The position numbers were made by a program, and so were the translations under genes. The notes under the pieces were generated by a model. It saw only the letters and a program-made list of their open reading frames with translations, did not search any database and was not told where the DNA came from. A stretch of DNA of 6,000 nt from Bacteroidota bacterium. Lineage in GTDB: Bacteria > Bacteroidota > Bacteroidia > Chitinophagales > LD1. Of this stretch, positions 1 through 6,000 are shown piece by piece (position 1 is the stretch's first letter; each line of letters begins with the position of its first letter). Location: contig JAFDYP010000182.1 in assembly GCA_018267355.1 (NCBI GenBank), forward strand, positions 1 to 6,000. Reading direction: 5' to 3'.

Positions 1-299
1 AGGTAATCAATAGCATTCTTGACCGGAGTGGTCATGGAGTAGTTATACTCTGCCGTCACAAAGATAAAGGCATCTGTATCATCTATCGTGGTGCTCCACT
101 TTTGGGTATGCTCATGCTGATACTTGTGGAAGCGTGGGTGCTCGGGCTCGTCCATGAGAGGCAGATTCAGTTCTCCCAGGTCTATGACCTCAGTCTGGTA
201 GTCAGGGTATTGTTTGGCTATGTCTGCGATCCAGGCTGCGAGGATGGGACCTTTGCGGCCGGGACGGGTAGTAGTAGTGATGATCTTCAGTTTGTACAT
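1..299 (-). CDS. NADPH-dependent FMN reductase family protein (3' end beyond window)
   Basis: This is the N-terminal part (99 full codons plus two bases) of a flavodoxin-fold oxidoreductase; complete members of this family are usually about 170-200 residues. The first beta strand (LKIITTT, residues 4-10) leads into TRPGRKG (residues 11-17), the usual FMN-phosphate-binding loop. Residues 83-99 contain AEYNYS followed by PVKNAID, matching the family's (P)EYN-S-P--LKNAID signature that lies along the isoalloxazine ring; Ala replaces the common Pro at residue 83. Such enzymes use NAD(P)H to reduce flavin, quinones, azo dyes or metal ions in the cytosol, and the true substrate cannot be told from sequence. 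The ATG at 297-299 fits the start of the first beta strand and lies 20 bases below a -7-like box. No Shine-Dalgarno is visible, as is common in Bacteroidota. The gene follows the large surface-protein gene on the same strand after 121 bp. Family assignment is firm; specific function is open. Confidence 0.9.
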   Translation of the reverse strand, partial: MYKLKIITTTTRPGRKGPILAAWIADIAKQYPDYQTEVIDLGELNLPLMDEPEHPRFHKYQHEHTQKWSTTIDDTDAFIFVTAEYNYSMTTPVKNAIDY

Positions 300-311
300 G
301 TCAGTTAGTTT

Positions 312-341
312 AGAGCGGGCAAAGGTAAGCGGCCCCGCTCT
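312..341. repeat. 8-bp perfect inverted repeat enclosing the -7 box
   Basis: AGAGCGGG at 312-319 pairs exactly with CCCGCTCT at 334-341, leaving a 14-base centre that contains the candidate -7 box at 320-327. As RNA from the upstream gene it would form a GC-rich hairpin, but no U-run follows on either strand, so it is not a classical intrinsic terminator. An operator overlapping the promoter is the more natural reading, though a 3' hairpin of the upstream transcript is also possible. Confidence 0.4.
320..327 (-). promoter_or_regulatory. Candidate Bacteroidota -7 box for the flavoprotein gene
   Basis: Read on the minus strand, the sequence is TACCTTTG, an exact match to the Bacteroidota -7 consensus TAnnTTTG. 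It would put transcription start roughly 10-15 bases before the ATG at 297-299, giving a very short leader. A TTTG lies further upstream (near 356-359 on the minus strand), but the gap of about 28 bp exceeds the usual 17-23 bp, so the -33 element is weak or absent. The match may be fortuitous, but its position is right. Confidence 0.45.
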
Positions 342-420
342 CACCTGCTAACACACAAATGATACCAGCTTACTTTGACCAGCGCAAAAAGTGCCATGGT
401 CCACGTCTCCAGCCATTAGC

Positions 421-3400
421 CTACTCGATATCTACTATCAGTGAGCCTTCTTCTGTCCGTACCTGATACAGCCCCTTTGAGAGTCCATCCACATTTATGC
501 TTTGCGTACCGCTGTGGCAATCCCCGGTGTACACCTGCTTGCCCATATCGTTGTAGATCGTCATCGGGCCGGCTTTGTCCAGTGCGATATTCATGTGACC
601 ATCCTTGACAGGATTGGGATATACCACCACCGTATTTACCAGTCCTTTGCCAAAGTCTACAGCTTGCAAGATGCTATATGACACATCTCCGTCTATATCC
701 CGCTGCTGTATGCGGTAGTAGCTGACCCCGGCCAGCGGGTGCTGGTCATTATAAGTGTAGGTTAGTTCTTTATTGCTATTACCAGCCGCCTGCACATCGG
801 CTATGTCCTTCCACTCCTGCGCATCTGCACTGCGCTGCACCACAAAGTCACGGCTATTGATCTCTGAGGCGGTAGCCCATGTGAGGGCTGCATCAGTGCC
901 TGCTCTTTGTGCCACGAAGTACAGCCAGGTGACCGGCAGCGGCGTGCTCGTACTAAAGGCGATCCGCGCCGCACTGGACGAGAGCGTCACACAGCTATTG
1001 GAGATGACTACCTGGTATAGCAGTCCATTGAAAGCGGATGATGAATTGACGATGGCCAGCGTAGGTGTATTGACGCCCTTGTAGCTCGCATTGTCTGATA
1101 GCGCCGTATACGTAGTGCCGCTGTCTGCGCTTACGCGCCACTGATAGTCCAAGGAGGTAGAGCCAGAGACCTGCACATCCAGGTATACGGTACTACCCGC
1201 ATTGATCATAGTATCCTGAGGATTGCCTACAATGGTCGGGAGTGTCTCCTGCACCAGTACTGCCGGGCTGCTGGTAGTAGAGCAGCCTCCGCCATTGGTC
1301 ACTATATACCTGTAGTACATACCACTCAGGCCGGTGGTAGGATTGATGGTCAGGGCCGAGGTGGTGGCGCCGGAGTATGGAGCAGTGTCGGCTAGTGTGC
1401 TCCAGGTGAGGCCATCATCACTACTGCTCTGCCACTGGTAGGTGGGCGACACAGCATTGGTAGTAGCTGTGATAGTGCGCGACACCGCACCGCAGTAGGC
1501 GTCAGGTGAGCTGATAGCTGCAGATGGCGATGTATTGATCGCGACATTCACCGCCGGAGACATAGTGCCCTGGCAGCCAGCGGCGCTCACTGGCATAAGG
1601 TAGTAGCTGCCTGACTGGCTGATCTGCGTAGGATAAAGTACTCTGGTAGACGGACTCGGCGTACTGCTGGTGTACCATGTGTAGGTATTGGTACCCGAGG
1701 TCGTATTGTAATCGTTGAGATTGACTGTGGCTGGTGCACATACAGATACAGAGGTACTGGACACCGTAGCTGAGGAGGTGGCATTGATAGTCACACCCAC
1801 TGCTGCAGAGGCAGTGCCATAGCAGCTACCAGCAGAGGAGTATGCATACAGATAGTACGTGCCGCTGCCTACGGCTGATGGCGTAGCCACCAGGTTGCCT
1901 GCCGATGGGCTGCTGGATACAGTATGCCACTCCAGCGTGGTATTGGATGCCGGGGCTGGCTGCAGCGACGTGAGGTCTGCAGTAGCGGGAGCGCAATAGC
2001 TGAGCGAAGACGCTGCCACTGCGGGTGCAGCGACATTGGCCAGTGTGAGGGTAAACGTAGCATAGCCTGAGCTGTAGCATCCGCTGCTGCTGGCATACGC
2101 ATAATAAGTACCCGCCGCAGAGACCGCAGTAGGCGTACTCACACTATAGGTGGGGCTGGCCTGTGGTGCAGTGTACCATTGCACACCACTACCGGATGAG
2201 ACCTGAGAGGTCAGGTTTACGGTACCGCTACAGATAGTTTTGGCCGAGCTGGTGAGCCCCGGGGTAGCTGGCAGTGCAGTAGTGGTCAGTGTCACGCTGG
2301 CAGAGGCCGTACAGCCGTAGCCATTAGTACCGGTCACGGTATAGGTACGTGTGCTGGTAGGTGTGGCGGTCACAGAGCTGCCGGTAGTAGATGATAGCTC
2401 TGTGCCCGGACTCCAGCCATAGGTCAGCGCACCTGCTGCGGTGAGCGCCACCGCAGTGCCTGCACATATAGTGCTGCCAGAGGTCAGAGATATAGATGGA
2501 TTGCTATTTACCTTTACCGTCCGGGCATAGGTAGTATCCAGACAGCCACCACTGGACACGATACGCTTATAGTACAGCGTCTGTGAAGATGAGGAAGTGG
2601 TATTGCTGATAGACGTGCCGCCGCCTATATTGCTGAAAGTGGTACCATTGCTGGAGCTCATCCACTGGTAGGTATAGGTACCATTGCCACCCGCCGGTGT
2701 AGAGCCGCTGAGCGTGATAGCTGGTGCTGTACCGCAGAAGGCCGTATCATTTGTAGTGATCTGATTATTGGATATAGGCGGATAGACCACTACCGCTGTA
2801 CTGGTATTGGTAGCGCATATGCTGGTGCTGGCTACTCTACGATACCAGGTGGTAGTACTCACGATATTGGTAGGCAGTGTGTAGTTCTGGCTGGTAGCTC
2901 CCAGCACATCAGCGAAGCCCGCAGCCGACGAAGTAGTAGACGACTGCCACTGGAATATACCTCCCGTGATAGCCGATCCGCTCAGGCTGATAGTGCTGCG
3001 GCCATCAGAGCAGGTAGATGCCGGGCTCAGTGTATTGGCTGAGAGCGCAGAGGCTACAGTGATGAGTATTTTGGAGCTCGTGCTGCCGCAGTTTCCTGTA
3101 CCACCATTATACACCACGCGATAGTAGGTACTGGACGATGGTGTAGCGGTATAGGTAGATGCGGTAGCACCCGTGATATTGGTCCAGGTAGTACTATCTG
3201 GTGAGGACTGCCACTGGGCGGTACTGCCTGAGGCGAGGTTGCCTATGCTCATGGTCACGCTGTTGCCATTGCAGATAGTGGTGCTGGTGGCCGTAGGCGC
3301 AGGAGAGGTCGCAGTACTTTTAGTATCTGTGATAAAGATGTCATAGCTATAGGTACAGCTGGCTCCTGTCATCACCAGCCGGAAATACTTAGCACCGGTG

Positions 3401-5772
3401 TAGCCGGAATTGCCATAGCCTGATAGCGTCATAGAGGCGCTATCGGTACCGGCATAGGGCGTGAGCGTCACACCGGTGATAGCAGTAGTACTGGTCACAT
3501 TGGTATAAGATGACGCGTTTGTGGAGTAATACCAGGTGGAGGAGACCACTGCCGGGCTCATATATACCCGTAGTACAAAAGAGGTAGTACCCTGCGTACA
3601 GAATATCACATTGCTGGCAGTACTGGTGGCAGTATTGACCGGAGAGGCCGAGAGCGATACTGTGCTGGATGCCGTAGCGCTACAGCCGCTGGCATTGGCA
3701 TCTACTACGTAGTAGGTAGTACTGGCAGTGGGTTTGGCATATACGGTAGCTACAGAGGTGCCTGTATAGGCTGTAGTAGCACCCGCATCAGTATAGAGGC
3801 CTGTGGTGGGGTACCAGTAGTAGGTACTGCCACCCGTAGCGGTCAGCGTTTTGATAGAGCCACTGCATATCGTGGCGCTGCTGGTCACCGCTATGGTAGG
3901 TGTATTGACCGTCACTGTCACGGTGCCTGTAGAGCGGCAGCTGGAGGTATCCTGAGAAGAAACCGTATAGGTAGTCGTGCTGGATGGCGATGCGACCACA
4001 CTGCTACCGGTGGTGGCAGAGAGTCCTGTAGATGGTGTCCATGTATAGCTGCTCCCTCCGGAGGCGGTGAGCCTGATGGCATTGCCACTGCAGATGGTAG
4101 CACCTCCGGTCACAGTGAGGCTGGGGCCGCTGAGGGCGGTCACAGATACGCTGGCTGTAGCAGTACAGCCGCTGGCATTGGTAGCGGTCACGGTATAGGT
4201 GCTGGTGGCACTCAGGGTGACGCTGGCTGTAGCACCTGTGGCTATCACAGATGTGGAGGGACTCAGTGACCAGGCATAAGAAGACAAACCAGACGGAGCA
4301 GCAGTCAGTGTGATGGTAGATCCCGCACATGCGCTACCACTACCGGCTGTCGCGGCCACGGTAGGATTGCTCACTACAGTCACTGTGAAAGGTACCGCTG
4401 CAGCACTGCAGCTACTGGTGCTATTGCTCACCGCTATGTTAAAGTCATATACTCCTGCCGGGGTGTTGGCGGGTATGGTGATGGACAGCGGCGAGGCTGA
4501 GAGGCTGGCATTGCTGATCGTACTGAACCCCGGCATAGCACGGGTACCCGCAGTCAGGGTATACCGGTCCGGACTCTGCGTGGCAGTATAGGCCAGGCCA
4601 AAGCTACCACTGCCATAGCACGTAGTAGCATTGGACGGAGATATAGCTGGCACTGCAGATATAGTAGAGCGGACAGTGCCTGCCGGGCCGCTATTGCTAC
4701 AGTACTGGTCAGATACGGAGGTGATGGTATAGATAGTAGTAGCAGACGGACTGACAGAGAAATAAAAAGGATTGGTAATGACATTAGACAGTGTAGTGGT
4801 AGTGGTGCCTCCACCGGATACCGCAGCAGTATAGGTCACACTCCATGGACTGCTGCCGCTCAGGTTGACCCGCATGCTGCGCGTACCGGTACCGCAGAAG
4901 GCCGTATCCTGAAATACCGCCGTAGGCAGCGGCTTGGCTATCAGCTGCGCTGAGGTACTGAATGTATCCCTGCAGCCAGAGGCCGCAGTGGCATAGACCC
5001 TATAGTAATAGCCGTCGTAAGTAGTCGGATTGGCTATGGTCAGGGTAGCGGCTGTGGCGCCGCTATAGTTGCCCCCGTTGGTCACATTGGTCCATGAGGC
5101 ACCATCGGTACTCACCTGCCACTGTGTAGCCGAGGCGCCGGTCACAGCTGCGCTGAAAGAAGCAGTAGCGGCCGCACATAGGATCTGAGTAGCGGGCTGC
5201 GTAGTGAAGGTCGGTGAGCAGCTGATGGTCGGTGCCGCAGTAGTGTTGTTATTGCCCAGGTCATAGGTACAGATGAAGAGTGCCTGACCGGTCTGCGGAT
5301 CGCTAAACTCCAGTGTCACTTTGCCGCTGGGCGGCATATTCTGTCCATAAAAAGAATAGGGTACTACAAAGGTCCCGCCGGTCTGTGTAGGAGGAGGTGG
5401 CGGGCCGAACTGTATCGGACTGAGTGTGGCAGATGTAGCGCCGGAGGCAGTGAGCCATACACGTGTAATGACCGGCAGATTGGTATTGGCGGCAGCCGTC
5501 CATATGAAACTGAGTGTACCGGTCTTGGCAGATGGATTGAATGGCACTAACTGATACGGTGTACCGACTACATTGGGAGCTACGGGGTTATTCTGGCTAT
5601 AGGCCGGACGAAAGTCACCCGCCGAAGAGGTGTACTGCCCGTTGCCGTTATTGCGCCGGTCCAGCGTAGGGCATGATAGCACCAGGATGGACTGCGCCTG
5701 TACGTAGAGGCTGCTGCATAGCAGGAGTATGAGCAAGCTCCATGCCGGTGTAGTGCAGCGTTGTTTGACCAT
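421..5772 (-). CDS. Giant secreted Ig-like repeat protein with T9SS type A sorting domain (putative adhesin)
   Basis: An intact 1783-residue exported protein. Residues 1-26 are a signal peptide, 27-180 an unrecognised N-terminal domain, 181-1606 about sixteen Ig-like modules, 1607-1708 a fibronectin-III-like domain and 1709-1783 a T9SS sorting domain. The protein should cross the inner membrane by Sec, then the outer membrane by T9SS, with the sorting domain normally removed and the product anchored or released. Repeated Ig-like modules in such proteins usually build stalks for adhesion, biofilm or gliding; no catalytic domain or active-site motif is visible, so adhesin or structural protein is an inference. 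The ATG at 5770-5772 is the first possible start: an in-frame TAA lies at 5785-5787, and the signal peptide begins directly after it. No Shine-Dalgarno is present. Translation is unbroken over 5.3 kb despite the repeats. Family and export route are secure; ligand and role are unknown. Confidence 0.95.
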   Translation of the reverse strand: MVKQRCTTPAWSLLILLLCSSLYVQAQSILVLSCPTLDRRNNGNGQYTSSAGDFRPAYSQNNPVAPNVVGTPYQLVPFNPSAKTGTLSFIWTAAANTNLPVITRVWLTASGATSATLSPIQFGPPPPPTQTGGTFVVPYSFYGQNMPPSGKVTLEFSDPQTGQALFICTYDLGNNNTTAAPTISCSPTFTTQPATQILCAAATASFSAAVTGASATQWQVSTDGASWTNVTNGGNYSGATAATLTIANPTTYDGYYYRVYATAASGCRDTFSTSAQLIAKPLPTAVFQDTAFCGTGTRSMRVNLSGSSPWSVTYTAAVSGGGTTTTTLSNVITNPFYFSVSPSATTIYTITSVSDQYCSNSGPAGTVRSTISAVPAISPSNATTCYGSGSFGLAYTATQSPDRYTLTAGTRAMPGFSTISNASLSASPLSITIPANTPAGVYDFNIAVSNSTSSCSAAAVPFTVTVVSNPTVAATAGSGSACAGSTITLTAAPSGLSSYAWSLSPSTSVIATGATASVTLSATSTYTVTATNASGCTATASVSVTALSGPSLTVTGGATICSGNAIRLTASGGSSYTWTPSTGLSATTGSSVVASPSSTTTYTVSSQDTSSCRSTGTVTVTVNTPTIAVTSSATICSGSIKTLTATGGSTYYWYPTTGLYTDAGATTAYTGTSVATVYAKPTASTTYYVVDANASGCSATASSTVSLSASPVNTATSTASNVIFCTQGTTSFVLRVYMSPAVVSSTWYYSTNASSYTNVTSTTAITGVTLTPYAGTDSASMTLSGYGNSGYTGAKYFRLVMTGASCTYSYDIFITDTKSTATSPAPTATSTTICNGNSVTMSIGNLASGSTAQWQSSPDSTTWTNITGATASTYTATPSSSTYYRVVYNGGTGNCGSTSSKILITVASALSANTLSPASTCSDGRSTISLSGSAITGGIFQWQSSTTSSAAGFADVLGATSQNYTLPTNIVSTTTWYRRVASTSICATNTSTAVVVYPPISNNQITTNDTAFCGTAPAITLSGSTPAGGNGTYTYQWMSSSNGTTFSNIGGGTSISNTTSSSSQTLYYKRIVSSGGCLDTTYARTVKVNSNPSISLTSGSTICAGTAVALTAAGALTYGWSPGTELSSTTGSSVTATPTSTRTYTVTGTNGYGCTASASVTLTTTALPATPGLTSSAKTICSGTVNLTSQVSSGSGVQWYTAPQASPTYSVSTPTAVSAAGTYYAYASSSGCYSSGYATFTLTLANVAAPAVAASSLSYCAPATADLTSLQPAPASNTTLEWHTVSSSPSAGNLVATPSAVGSGTYYLYAYSSAGSCYGTASAAVGVTINATSSATVSSTSVSVCAPATVNLNDYNTTSGTNTYTWYTSSTPSPSTRVLYPTQISQSGSYYLMPVSAAGCQGTMSPAVNVAINTSPSAAISSPDAYCGAVSRTITATTNAVSPTYQWQSSSDDGLTWSTLADTAPYSGATTSALTINPTTGLSGMYYRYIVTNGGGCSTTSSPAVLVQETLPTIVGNPQDTMINAGSTVYLDVQVSGSTSLDYQWRVSADSGTTYTALSDNASYKGVNTPTLAIVNSSSAFNGLLYQVVISNSCVTLSSSAARIAFSTSTPLPVTWLYFVAQRAGTDAALTWATASEINSRDFVVQRSADAQEWKDIADVQAAGNSNKELTYTYNDQHPLAGVSYYRIQQRDIDGDVSYSILQAVDFGKGLVNTVVVYPNPVKDGHMNIALDKAGPMTIYNDMGKQVYTGDCHSGTQSINVDGLSKGLYQVRTEEGSLIVDIE
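424..648 (-). other. T9SS type A C-terminal sorting domain
   Basis: Residues 1709-1783 include VVVYPNPVKDG (1715-1725), the strand MTIYNDMGKQVY, and GLSKGLYQVRTEEG followed by LIVDIE at the end. This is the classical Por secretion tail: YPNP motif, GxxV strand and a late G-Y-V strand. It directs the protein through the type IX translocon and is usually cut off by a sortase-like PorU. The final DIE is more acidic than the common Lys-ending tails. C1752 is the only cysteine in this domain. Confidence 0.92.
649..954 (-). other. Fibronectin-III-like domain preceding the sorting domain
   Basis: Residues 1607-1708 match the stereotyped domain that precedes many T9SS sorting domains. It has LPVTWLYF at its start, then LTWATASEINSRDF, VQRSADAQEW, AAGNS and YYRIQQRDIDGD, followed by YSIL. 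Unlike the Ig array it has normal numbers of charged residues. It probably acts as a rigid spacer between the array and the sorting signal. Confidence 0.8.
2729..2748 (-). repeat. 20-bp exact repeat, copy 1 (pairs with 4889-4908)
   Basis: The 20 bases are identical to 4889-4908, in the same orientation and frame. They encode the DTAFCGT peptide at the start of module 10 (residues 1009-1015). Identity at the DNA level, with both copies opening a module, suggests duplication or gene conversion rather than convergent protein selection alone. Confidence 0.7.
3681..3698 (-). repeat. 18-bp exact repeat, copy 1 (pairs with 4164-4181)
   Basis: These 18 bases recur exactly at 4164-4181. They encode part of the NASGC segment carrying the second cysteine of module 6 (C697). 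The 483-bp spacing is a multiple of three, so the two copies are in the same frame. Confidence 0.65.
4164..4181 (-). repeat. 18-bp exact repeat, copy 2 (pairs with 3681-3698)
   Basis: This copy encodes the NASGC segment carrying the second cysteine of module 4 (C536). Recombination with the other copy would remove or add 161 residues, about two modules, without breaking the frame. Confidence 0.65.
4889..4908 (-). repeat. 20-bp exact repeat, copy 2 (pairs with 2729-2748)
   Basis: This copy encodes DTAFCGT at the start of module 2 (residues 289-295). The two copies lie exactly 2160 bp (720 codons) apart, so recombination between them would delete or duplicate residues in frame. Confidence 0.7.
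5233..5694 (-). other. Unassigned N-terminal domain of the giant protein
   Basis: Residues 27-180 differ from the downstream repeats. The region contains CPTLDRRNNGNG (34-45), a proline run of five (124-128) and alternating hydrophobic strands such as GTLSFIW and KVTLEF. It has an Asn-rich end (NNN, 174-176) that looks like a linker. C34 and C168 bracket the domain and could form a disulfide. Charged residues are more frequent here than in the Ig array. The pattern suggests a beta-sandwich, perhaps the tip of the fibre, but I do not recognise a named family. Confidence 0.55.
5695..5772 (-). other. Sec signal peptide of the giant protein
   Basis: Residues 1-26 have a short basic start (K3, R5), a hydrophobic core (WSLLILLL, residues 11-18) and the ending YVQA before Q27. 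This predicts signal peptidase I cleavage at A26/Q27, where the new N-terminal Gln could cyclise. Cys19 follows LLL rather than a lipobox small residue and lies inside the core, so a lipoprotein is unlikely. Confidence 0.85.
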
Positions 5773-5890
5773 ATCAGTAAGGGTTTAATAATGGATTTTC
5801 GGTAAATCGGTATAAAGTGATTTAATTTAAAAGCGGATACGCCAATAGAGAGAGGTAGTTGCGAATCAGGATTTGTAATAAACAAGGGAC

Positions 5891-5912
5891 AACCTGTAAC
5901 CTGATAATTATC
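5891..5912. repeat. Direct repeat AACCTG plus palindrome GATAATTATC
   Basis: AACCTG occurs at 5891-5896 and again at 5898-5903, a 7-bp period. The second copy runs into the perfect 10-bp palindrome GATAATTATC at 5903-5912. The left half of AATTAT-14 bases-ATAATT (5906-5911 with 5926-5931) overlaps the same palindrome. The cluster could be a regulator site, but short AT-rich palindromes also arise by chance. Confidence 0.3.
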
Positions 5913-5966
5913 ATTGCCTGCGGGAATAATTGAGTGTTTGCCCGATATCCTATGTACTTCTGTCTG

Positions 5967-5981
5967 CCATATCTGATATGG
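5967..5981. repeat. 15-bp palindrome CCATATC-T-GATATGG
   Basis: Two perfect 7-bp arms surround a single central base, about 195 bp before the start codon of the giant gene. The one-base centre makes a stable RNA hairpin unlikely and a dimeric-regulator site more plausible. It could belong either to this gene or to an unseen neighbour beyond 6000. Confidence 0.45.
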
Positions 5982-6000
5982 TAAAAGACCCTCGGTATAG

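Larger units (their letters stand above)
300..420. other. Intergenic gap between the two minus-strand genes
   Basis: These 121 bp separate the stop codon of the large surface-protein gene from the start of the flavoprotein gene. Apart from the inverted repeat and -7 box noted separately, I see a short T5 run on the minus strand at 386-390, downstream of the stop. It is preceded only by weak complementarity (a GTG/CAC stem around CCATGG), which is not enough to call a terminator. No small gene is supported. Confidence 0.6.
955..5232 (-). other. Array of about sixteen Ig-like modules
   Basis: Approximate module limits in residues: 181-279, 280-372, 373-467, 468-547, 548-622, 623-706, 707-818, 822-907, 908-997, 998-1088, 1089-1166, 1167-1246, 1247-1329, 1330-1412, 1413-1508, 1509-1606. 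Each of the first fifteen has one Cys near its start and one near its end, the latter often in a GC-T/S context before the last strand. Three classes are visible. A QWxSS class with a YYR-like strand covers modules 1, 8-10, 15 and, divergently, 16. A class with C-G--LTA, Y-W-P--GL and TYTV covers modules 4-6 and 11. A class with W-T---P and SGTYY covers modules 12-14. Modules 2, 3 and 7 are more divergent. The composition is dominated by Ser, Thr, Ala and Gly. Boundaries are by eye and may shift by several residues. Confidence 0.8.
5773..6000. promoter_or_regulatory. Upstream region of the giant gene
   Basis: This 228-bp stretch before the start codon has no supportable gene on either strand. 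The 60 bases nearest the gene are AT-rich, including TTTAA-T-TTAAA at 5821-5831. I could not find a convincing TAnnTTTG box; the closest, TCACTTTA on the minus strand at about 5813-5820 with a TTG roughly 20 bases upstream, has two mismatches. Palindromes and a direct repeat further out are listed separately. The promoter is therefore inferred by position only. Confidence 0.4.

Noticed and set aside
102..308. Plus-strand frame of 68 codons at the window start
   Set aside because: It is antisense to the flavoprotein gene, whose minus-strand reading carries clear FMN-binding signatures.
312..341. Intrinsic terminator reading of the GC-rich hairpin
   Set aside because: No run of T follows the stem on either strand, and the stem encloses a promoter-like box instead.
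773..1084. Open plus-strand frame of 103 codons opposite the giant gene
   Set aside because: It lies wholly antisense to the fibronectin-III-like and last Ig domains, shows no recognisable protein pattern, and is explained by the low-complexity Ser/Thr/Ala codons of the real gene.
4004..4330. Minus-strand frame of 108 codons in another frame, rich in Cys, His, Arg and Gln
   Set aside because: The composition is the frame-shifted reading of the GC-T/A and TVT repeats of the giant gene. It gives no domain, and the main frame is unbroken here.
955..5232. CRISPR array or DNA tandem repeat as the source of periodicity
   Set aside because: The repeats are diverged protein modules of roughly 75-110 residues in one open frame. 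There are no short identical repeats with regular unique spacers.
5695..5772. Lipoprotein signal with Cys19 as the lipidated residue
   Set aside because: LLLC lacks the small residue required at -1 of a lipobox, and a better signal peptidase I site (VQA/Q) lies seven residues later.
5580..5885. Minus-strand frame of 101 codons overlapping the start of the giant gene
   Set aside because: It overlaps the signal peptide and N-terminal domain in another frame and has no recognisable feature of its own. The competing frame has a textbook signal peptide.

Overview
The window most resembles a Bacteroidota chromosome, probably Chitinophagaceae or a near relative. Three observations support this: a large exported protein ending in a type IX secretion system (T9SS) type A sorting domain, genes without Shine-Dalgarno sequences, and a TAnnTTTG-type -7 element before the second gene. 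The family placement is inferred from protein style only, and no rRNA or other marker is present.

Layout (both genes on the minus strand, so read from high to low coordinates). Positions 5773-6000 are a non-coding upstream region, AT-rich near the gene, with several short palindromes and a direct repeat. Positions 421-5772 hold one intact gene for a 1783-residue secreted protein. It has a signal peptide, an N-terminal domain I do not recognise, about sixteen Ig-like beta-sandwich modules, a fibronectin-III-like domain and a T9SS C-terminal sorting domain. Positions 300-420 are a short intergenic gap with a candidate promoter inside an 8-bp inverted repeat. Positions 1-299 hold the first 99 complete codons of an NADPH-dependent FMN reductase-family flavoprotein that runs off the window edge.

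The two genes are co-oriented, but nothing ties them functionally. The large protein would be exported by Sec, moved across the outer membrane by T9SS and anchored or released at the surface, where the Ig array could serve as an adhesin or stalk. The flavoprotein is cytosolic and appears to have its own promoter. I see no RNA genes, CRISPR array, insertion sequence or phage genes. No new system is evident. The features worth a second look are the regular cysteine pairing and near absence of Glu/Lys in the Ig array, its mosaic of module classes, and the palindromes around both gene starts.
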